From JAEMQF01 sp031396305 (GTDB lineage Bacteria; Pseudomonadota; Gammaproteobacteria; Burkholderiales; Burkholderiaceae_C): a DNA stretch of 5,874 nucleotides. Position 1 is the first letter of the stretch. Every line of letters starts with the position of its first letter. The notes beneath the pieces are model-generated. The model searched no databases. It was not told the origin of the DNA and saw only the letters and a list, made by a program, of their open reading frames with translations. The stretch is from assembly GCA_031396305.1 (NCBI GenBank), contig JANNKM010000154.1:1-5874 (forward strand), in the 5' to 3' direction. The translations under genes were made by a program, and so were the position numbers. Below are positions 1 through 4,417 of the stretch, one piece after another.

Positions 1-44
1 GCTTCTCCGCGAACGCCGGGTCCCGACAGGGGCCTGGGCCGTGC

Positions 45-547
45 TCAGCCCTGCACCTTGATTTCGTTCACCACGCTCAGCACACCCGGCGCCGACCACG
101 CGGCGCCGAATGCGGCGTTGCGCTCGGCCCACGAATCGACCGCCCCGCGCAGCGTCACCGCCGAGCCGCTGACCATCACTTCGATGTGCTTCGCTTCGCG
201 TTCGGCGTGGCGCGCCATCGCGTCGCGGATGCGATCCGCCACTTTGGCCGGCGTGACCGAGGGCATCAACGTCATTGCGTTGCTCACACCCACGACACCC
301 GTCAGGTTGCGCACCGCCTTCTCGGCGTTGCGCCGCTGGTAGTCCCAGTCGACCTCTCCTTTCAGCGTGACCCAGCCTCTTTCCACCTGGGCCTGGATGC
401 ACTGCGCCGGAACCAATGCGTGCCACTGCAGCGCCGATTCCACCGCAACCGCGATGTCCGTGTCGCGCCCACATGGCTCGCGTTGATCGACGGATCCCAC
501 TCCAGTTCCGCCGTCACATCCTTCTTCAGTTGTGCATCGGTCTTCAT
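45..547 (-). pseudogene. BON-domain stress protein, internally deleted and frameshifted
   Basis: BON domains are small modules that bind phospholipid or associate with the envelope, and stand-alone multi-BON proteins of this kind are usually stress-induced in Burkholderiales. The natural start is the ATG at 547-545, preceded at 7 nt by a Shine-Dalgarno-like AAGGGA (555-560). It opens MKTDAQLKKDVTAELEWDP, the typical beginning of a three-BON protein. After about 27 residues (near 460-469) this frame turns to nonsense and stops at 362. The rest of the protein continues in another minus frame, from R-D-T-D-I (about 467) to the TGA at 45-47. That part holds two good BON domains, one around WVTLKGEVDWDYQRRNAEKA and one around VTLRGAVDSWAERNAAFGAA. 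Compared with the remembered family layout, about 45-50 codons of BON domain 1 are missing and the frame is shifted. The second frame is open upstream to 635, but that stretch does not resemble BON sequence and has no ribosome site. The gene is probably a pseudogene or assembly error. A shortened two-BON protein from an internal start is less likely. Confidence 0.75.
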
Positions 548-647
548 GATTCAGTCCCTTGCGCGGCGCCCGGTGGCCGCAAGATCCGCGGAGACGAAAA
601 CGCCCGGGCAAGCAGCTTCCGTAGGCATGCGCCATATGCTAGGCACA

Positions 648-1064
648 ATGCCCGGGCTCCCCTTGAGCCACCGCAAACCCACAAGCCCGGCTGTGAACGC
701 ATCGAAATTCCTCCGCTACACCGCCGGCGGCGGCATCGCCACCGCGTTGCACTATGCGGTTCTGCTGGTGGCGGTGGAACTGGCGGGCGTGGCGCCGCCC
801 TGGGGCAGCGCCCTGGGCAGCGTGTGCGGCGCGGCGCTGGCCTATCTATGGAACCATCGGTTCACGTTTGCGTCGGCGGCGCGGCATCATGACGCCCTGC
901 CCCGCTTCATCAGCGTGGCGCTGCTGGGCGCCGCGCTGAACGCCGCGGTGGTTGCGCTGGGCAGCCAGGCCCTGGGCTGGCATTACCTGGTTGCGCAGCT
1001 GCTGGCCACGCTGCTCGTGCTGGTCGCAGGTTATGCGCTCAACCGGTTCTGGACATTCGCATGA
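648..1064 (+). CDS. GtrA-family small membrane protein
   Basis: The product has 138 residues and the GtrA fold of four closely spaced membrane helices. These are roughly FLRYTAGGGIATALHYAVLL, the stretch from WGSALGSVCG into AALAYLWN, FISVALLGAALNAAVVALG, and YLVAQLLATLLVLVAGYALN. Two family hallmarks are visible: an N-R/H-x-F/W-T-F motif after helix 2 (WNHRFTF) and again at the C-terminus (LNRFWTF). GtrA proteins are thought to help move undecaprenyl-linked sugars across the inner membrane for O-antigen, cell-wall or lipid glycosylation. No glycosyltransferase partner lies in this window, so the substrate is unknown. The start is uncertain. In-frame ATGs lie at 627, 636 and 648, and GTG at 693 would give an N-terminus of VNASKFLRYTA close to the usual family start. 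None has a clear ribosome site, and 648 is a compromise. The gene is divergent from the BON gene. Its last 34 bp overlap the convergent Crp/Fnr gene. Confidence 0.85.
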   Translation: MPGLPLSHRKPTSPAVNASKFLRYTAGGGIATALHYAVLLVAVELAGVAPPWGSALGSVCGAALAYLWNHRFTFASAARHHDALPRFISVALLGAALNAAVVALGSQALGWHYLVAQLLATLLVLVAGYALNRFWTFA

Positions 1065-1903
1065 AGCTGCGCGACGCTCGGGCGCGACGCCTGGCGCGGA
1101 CGGTGCTTGCGCGGCGGCGCCGCCTCAACCCCCGCGCCGCTCACGCCACGCGTGCAGCGCGCAAACGCCTTGAGCCGCTCGAGATCGAGAATTTCCACTT
1201 CGCGGATGTCGACGCGCACGCATTGCCATTGCGCGAGCGCGGTGAAGGCGCGGCTCACGGTTTCATGCGCCACGCCGAGCTGGCTGGCGAGGTCACGCCG
1301 CGACATGCGCAGCACGAAGCGCCGCGGCGACCTGCCCAGCGCCTGCATCTGGCCTGCCAGGTGCACCAGAAACCGCGCCAGGCGCACTTCAGCCGCCACC
1401 GCCGCCATCACGTCGGCGAGTTCGCTGCGCTTGGCGAGCTGCCGGCTTGCCGCCAGGTACAGCGCGCGGCCCAGCGCGGGGACGTCATGGCACAAAGCAA
1501 ACAGCTCCTGGACGCGTACGCAATAGACCCACGAATCCTCCAGGGCGTGCACCGCCGACGGGTGGCGCCCAGTACACAGCGCGTCGAAGCCGAGCACCTC
1601 GGCGCGTTCGGCAAAACCGACCACCTGCTGGTAGCCGTCTTCAGCGGTCGTGAACAGCTTGAATGAACCCGCGGAGACGAAGCCGATGCTCTCGGCCTGG
1701 CCGCCTTCGTGAAACAACGCGGTGCCGGCGGGCACCTGGCGCAGCGCGACGGGCTGTGAATCGGTCTGCGCCGTGATGCCCTCTTCGGCGCCGAGCAAGC
1801 GCAGCAGTGCCGACAGATTGCCGACCTCGACGACGTGCCGGTGCCGCACCGGAAGTTCAATGCTGCGCACCGGCAACGCCGAATGAACAAGGGTCGGGTT
1901 CAT
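1031..1903 (-). CDS. Crp/Fnr-family transcriptional regulator
   Basis: The product has 290 residues. The start is the ATG at 1903-1901, preceded at 5 nt by GAGGA (1909-1913); the frame is open further upstream but without a better site. Residues about 45-150 form the cyclic-nucleotide-binding-type beta-roll (PAGTALFHEGGQAESIGFVS and following), and about 150-180 the dimerisation helix. Residues 201-225 form the winged-helix DNA-binding motif SRRDLASQLGVAHETVSRAF. Its recognition helix carries E214, S217 and R218, the E-x2-S-R pattern with which FNR reads TTGA/TCAA half-sites. A matching palindrome lies in the gene's own upstream region (2082-2095). The N-terminal cysteine cluster that holds the FNR [4Fe-4S] centre is absent: the only cysteines are C110, C128, C138, C228 and C250. 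Cofactor and signal are therefore unknown; FixK-, DNR- or heme-type sensing are all possible. After the usual end of the fold (about 248) a tail of roughly 42 basic, Pro/Ala/Arg-rich residues runs into the GtrA gene, which is odd for the family. Confidence 0.9.
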   Translation of the reverse strand: MNPTLVHSALPVRSIELPVRHRHVVEVGNLSALLRLLGAEEGITAQTDSQPVALRQVPAGTALFHEGGQAESIGFVSAGSFKLFTTAEDGYQQVVGFAERAEVLGFDALCTGRHPSAVHALEDSWVYCVRVQELFALCHDVPALGRALYLAASRQLAKRSELADVMAAVAAEVRLARFLVHLAGQMQALGRSPRRFVLRMSRRDLASQLGVAHETVSRAFTALAQWQCVRVDIREVEILDLERLKAFARCTRGVSGAGVEAAPPRKHRPRQASRPSVAQLHANVQNRLSA

Positions 1904-1908
1904 GAGGT

Positions 1909-1913
1909 TCCTC
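1909..1913 (-). promoter_or_regulatory. Ribosome binding site of the Crp/Fnr gene
   Basis: On the minus strand the sequence reads GAGGA, 5 nt upstream of the ATG at 1903. It decides the start of the regulator, because the reading frame stays open as far as 2032 and no comparable site precedes any upstream start codon. Confidence 0.7.
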
Positions 1914-2049
1914 AGTTCTTTTTCGACTCCACGATTCACGATTCGCGGCGTGTGCGTAGCATGGACCGGGCAGGCGCAGCGCGCTATCGGCGCCGCGCTC
2001 TTGATTTGCTCGGACTCCCACTGCGCTGGCACTCCGGGGCAGGAAGCGC

Positions 2050-2078
2050 CGGTCAGAACATTCCTACAACCCTATAAC
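2050..2078 (+). promoter_or_regulatory. Weak sigma70-like promoter candidate upstream of the kinase operon
   Basis: TATAAC at 2073-2078 matches the -10 consensus at five of six positions. Seventeen bases upstream, CGGTCA (2050-2055) is a poor -35 with three of six matches. If real, transcription would start near 2085, inside the FNR-type palindrome, so binding there would repress. The weak -35 and a leader of about 64 nt lacking a Shine-Dalgarno sequence argue for caution. Confidence 0.25.
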
Positions 2079-2081
2079 CGT

Positions 2082-2095
2082 TTGACCCGGGTCAA
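2082..2095. promoter_or_regulatory. FNR/FixK-type operator (perfect palindrome)
   Basis: TTGACCCGGGTCAA is a perfect 14-bp inverted repeat with the layout TTGAC-N4-GTCAA. This fits the FNR/ANR/FixK/DNR site consensus TTGAY-N4-RTCAA. It lies between the divergent Crp/Fnr gene (start 1903) and the kinase gene (start 2149), 54 bp from the kinase start codon. The E-x2-S-R recognition helix of the neighbouring regulator is the type known to read such half-sites, so autoregulation and control of the kinase operon are both plausible. The palindrome is directly visible. Which FNR-family protein binds it, and whether it activates or represses, is inference. Confidence 0.75.
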
Positions 2096-2148
2096 GTTCA
2101 ACGTCGTGCGCCCGTGCGCGGCGAATCGAACTGCTTTATCGTTCGCCC

Positions 2149-3711
2149 GTGAGCCACTGCCCGCACCCGTTCGACCCACTGCCCGCAGGCATCATTCACG
2201 CCGCGCATGAAGCCATCGTCACGGTAGACGAGGCGCAACGCATCGTGATGATGAATCCCGCCGCCGAACGCATGTTCGGCGTCAAAGCGGAACAAGCACT
2301 GGGCAGCGACCTCGCGCGCTTCATTCCGGTGCGCGATCGGGGCGCGCATGCCGACCATCTGCAACGCTTCGGCGAGTCGGATGAGTCCGAGCGGCCGATG
2401 GGCGCAAGCGGGCGTGTCACCGGCCTGCGCGCGAACGGGCAGGAGTTCGCTGCCGAGGCGGTGATTTCGCGGGTCGAGACGACCGGCGAGTCCGGACCGA
2501 AACGCTTCTACACGGCGCTGCTGCGCGACCTCAGCGTCGAGCGGGGTCTGGAACACCAACTCGACGCGCTGCAGCGGCGCTTTCGACTCACGTTCGAGAT
2601 GGCCCCGGTCGCGTTCTGCATCCTGGACGGCGAGCGCGTGCTGGTCGCCAACCGCGCCTTCAACTCGATGTTCGATCGGCCTGAAGAGCGCCCCCAGGCC
2701 GACGCCATACGTCGTCCGCCCCCCGAGGGGGTTGAGCAAAGTGGCAGAGCCACATTTGCTCAAGGGCACCCCCCGCAGGAAGCATCGATCTATGACTTTC
2801 TCGGTGCAGCCGTGCGCCCGCAGCTTGCACCGCTGCTCGGCCAGGCGCTCGCCGGGCCAGCCGGCAAGCCCATCGTACATGCCGGTGTCCTCGGCGTGGC
2901 CCAGGGCGGGCGTACCTTCGAGGTCGGCCTCGCTGCCCTGCCCCAGTACGGCCCCGCGGCGTTGCAGATGATGTTGTCGGACATCACGAAGCGCCAGGCC
3001 GAGGCGACCGAGATCGCCCGGTCACGGCATGAATTGCGGCAACTTTCGGCGAGCGTCGTGCGCGCACGCGAAGAGGCGCGGCTGCACATCGCGCGCGAGC
3101 TGCACGACGAGCTGGGCCAGCGGCTGTCGGCGCTCAAGCTCGACCTCGCGAGCCTCGATCAGCGCGCCGGCGCCAGCGCGTTTGCCGAGCGCACCGCCAG
3201 CATGCTCGGCATGCTCGACGAGACGATGACGGCGGTGCGCCGTATCACCGCCGACCTGCGCCCGCTGATGCTCGACGACCTGGGCCTGAACGCCGCGCTG
3301 GAGTGGCTGGCGCGCGAGTCGGCGCGCAGAATGGGCATCGAGATCACGGTGAGCCTGGGTGAGCACGATCCGGCACTGGATTCGGAGGCGTCGGTGGCCG
3401 TCTATCGCATGGTGCAGGAAGCGCTGACCAACGTCGCGCGGTACGCTCGCGCCACCGACGTTCGCATCGAGTTGCGCGAATCGGGCAGCGCGCTGCTCTT
3501 GACGATTCAAGACAACGGCGTGGGCTTCGCCCCGGACGCGACGCGCAAGACCGGCGCGTTCGGCCTGCTGGGAGTCAGCGAACGCGCCTATGCGCTGGGC
3601 GGCAGCATGCAGACCGACAACCCGCCCGGCGGCGGAGCGCGCATCCGGGTTCGGCTGCCGCTAGACAGTTCACACTCAGGCGACGCAGGATCAACCCAGG
3701 CAGCAGCATGA
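2149..3711 (+). CDS. PAS-PAS sensor histidine kinase, NarL/HisKA_3 type, soluble
   Basis: The product has 520 residues and no membrane helix, so it should sense inside the cell. PAS 1 spans about 13-130 (AGIIHAAHEAIVTVD to FYTALLRDLS). It resembles the FixL heme PAS, with H67 in GAHADHLQRF and R89 in SGRVTGLRANG. PAS 2 spans about 145-281 (FEMAPVAFCILDGERVLVAN to MMLSDITKRQ). It is split by an in-frame palindromic insert at about residues 188-211. A helical linker leads to HisKA_3 (REEARLHIARELHDELGQ) with phospho-acceptor H319. The HATPase_c domain has its N-box at QEALTNVARYA (N428), DNGVGF at 455-460 and GAFGLLGVSERA at 469-480. The only start available after the in-frame stop at 2083 is the GTG at 2149, which has no Shine-Dalgarno; the next methionines lie inside PAS 1. 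The partner is the response regulator that overlaps its stop codon by ATGA. All catalytic motifs look intact, so the kinase should be active. Confidence 0.93.
   Translation: MSHCPHPFDPLPAGIIHAAHEAIVTVDEAQRIVMMNPAAERMFGVKAEQALGSDLARFIPVRDRGAHADHLQRFGESDESERPMGASGRVTGLRANGQEFAAEAVISRVETTGESGPKRFYTALLRDLSVERGLEHQLDALQRRFRLTFEMAPVAFCILDGERVLVANRAFNSMFDRPEERPQADAIRRPPPEGVEQSGRATFAQGHPPQEASIYDFLGAAVRPQLAPLLGQALAGPAGKPIVHAGVLGVAQGGRTFEVGLAALPQYGPAALQMMLSDITKRQAEATEIARSRHELRQLSASVVRAREEARLHIARELHDELGQRLSALKLDLASLDQRAGASAFAERTASMLGMLDETMTAVRRITADLRPLMLDDLGLNAALEWLARESARRMGIEITVSLGEHDPALDSEASVAVYRMVQEALTNVARYARATDVRIELRESGSALLLTIQDNGVGFAPDATRKTGAFGLLGVSERAYALGGSMQTDNPPGGGARIRVRLPLDSSHSGDAGSTQAAA
2711..2781. 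repeat. GC-rich palindromic element inserted in frame in the kinase gene
   Basis: The core is a near-perfect hairpin at 2732-2763. TTGAGCAAAGTGGC pairs with GCCAC and TTTGCTCAA across a three-base AGA loop, with one bulged A at 2754. Around it lie CCCCCC (2719-2724), GGGGG (2727-2731) and CCCCCC (2769-2774), which can extend the stem or form a second small hairpin. It encodes about 24 residues (RRPPPEGVEQSGRATFAQGH and a few more) that do not belong to a PAS fold, placed between MFDRPEERPQA and SIYDFL. It resembles a dispersed REP-like or palindromic repeat captured inside a gene. No target-site duplication is evident and no second copy lies in this window, so its exact ends are approximate. 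Confidence 0.7.
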
Positions 3712-4406
3712 CCGACCCAGTGAACCTCAATCCATCGTCATCCGCCACGCGCTTGCTGCTCGTGGACGAGCATACCGTCGTTCGCGAGGGGCTGAGGCGC
3801 GTTCTCGAGGGGTGTGGCGAAGGCTGGACGGTGGTCGAGGCGGCGTCGGGCTTTCAGGCGCTCGAACGTCTGCGCGAGCAGGCCATCTCGCTGGTCATCA
3901 CCGACCTGTCGATGCCGGGTATGAACGGCCTGGAGCTGATCCGCCGTGTCAGAAGCGAGTTTCCCAGGATGCCGATCCTGGTGTTGAGCATGCACGCCGA
4001 GGAACAATACGCGCTGCGCGCGTTCAAGTCGGGCGCGAACGGCTATGTCACGAAAGACAGCGCCGCGGCGGAACTCGTCAGCGCGGTGCGCAAGGTCGCA
4101 GCCGGAGGCGCCTATGTGACGAGCAGCCTCGCCGAGCGCGTGGTGCAGCAGCTCAGTGGCAAGGTCCAGGTGCCCGGCCACGCGCAGCTCTCAGACCGCG
4201 AGCTCGATGTGCTGCAGCGCATCGTCGCAGGCCAGCGCCTGACGCAGATCGCCGCCGATCTGCACCTGTCGGTGAAGACGGTGAGCACGCACAAGGCTCA
4301 CATCCAGGTGAAGCTGCAGCTTCCGAACCTGGCTGCGCTGGTGCGCTATGGATTGGAAAACCACCTCGACAAGGACAGTCCCTCCTCGGAGTTCGGGGCG
4401 ATATAG
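3708..4406 (+). CDS. NarL/LuxR-family response regulator
   Basis: The product has 232 residues. An N-terminal receiver domain (about 15-135) has the acidic pair D20/E21, phospho-acceptor D66 in LVITDLSMPGMNG, the switch serine S94 in LVLSMH and the conserved K116 in GYVTKDS. A short linker leads to a LuxR/GerE helix-turn-helix (about 161-218) of the usual form, beginning LSDRELDVLQRIVAGQ and including IAADLHLSVKTVSTHKAHI. It should be phosphorylated by the upstream kinase and act as a DNA-binding regulator; target genes cannot be read here. Its ATG overlaps the kinase stop codon (ATGA, 3708-3711), which implies translational coupling. Its TAG stop overlaps the ribosome site of the next gene. 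The acidic pair is D-E rather than D-D, a common and functional variant. Confidence 0.95.
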   Translation: MTDPVNLNPSSSATRLLLVDEHTVVREGLRRVLEGCGEGWTVVEAASGFQALERLREQAISLVITDLSMPGMNGLELIRRVRSEFPRMPILVLSMHAEEQYALRAFKSGANGYVTKDSAAAELVSAVRKVAAGGAYVTSSLAERVVQQLSGKVQVPGHAQLSDRELDVLQRIVAGQRLTQIAADLHLSVKTVSTHKAHIQVKLQLPNLAALVRYGLENHLDKDSPSSEFGAI

Positions 4407-4410
4407 GAGG
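4405..4410 (+). promoter_or_regulatory. Strong ribosome binding site of the second kinase
   Basis: A full consensus AGGAGG lies 7 nt before the ATG at 4418 and shares two bases with the response-regulator stop codon TAG (4404-4406). It fixes the start of the second kinase. By contrast, the first kinase of the same operon has no recognisable ribosome site. Confidence 0.85.
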
Positions 4411-4417
4411 CGCTCCG

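Noticed and set aside
186..626. The upstream open extension of the GtrA frame, which would add about 150 residues.
   Set aside because: It is antisense to the BON gene, has no membrane or domain features, and would more than double a family that is normally about 120-150 residues long.
1113..1124. GGCGGCGCCGCC, a perfect 12-bp palindrome near the 3' end of the Crp/Fnr gene, considered as a terminator stem.
   Set aside because: It has no loop and no T-run, and lies inside coding sequence where GC-rich palindromes arise by chance.
1930..1946. A tandem ACGATTC repeat upstream of the Crp/Fnr gene, considered as a regulator site.
   Set aside because: Only two short copies are present, with no symmetry and no match to a known site, so chance is likely.
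2701..2790. A target-site duplication flanking the palindromic element, which would prove transposition.
   Set aside because: The flanks share only short imperfect matches (around CATACG and CATCG), too weak to call.
3765..3770. Asp-Glu instead of Asp-Asp in the acidic pocket of the response regulator, considered as a sign of an atypical receiver.
   Set aside because: D-E pairs are common in working NarL-type receivers, and D66, S94 and K116 are all present.
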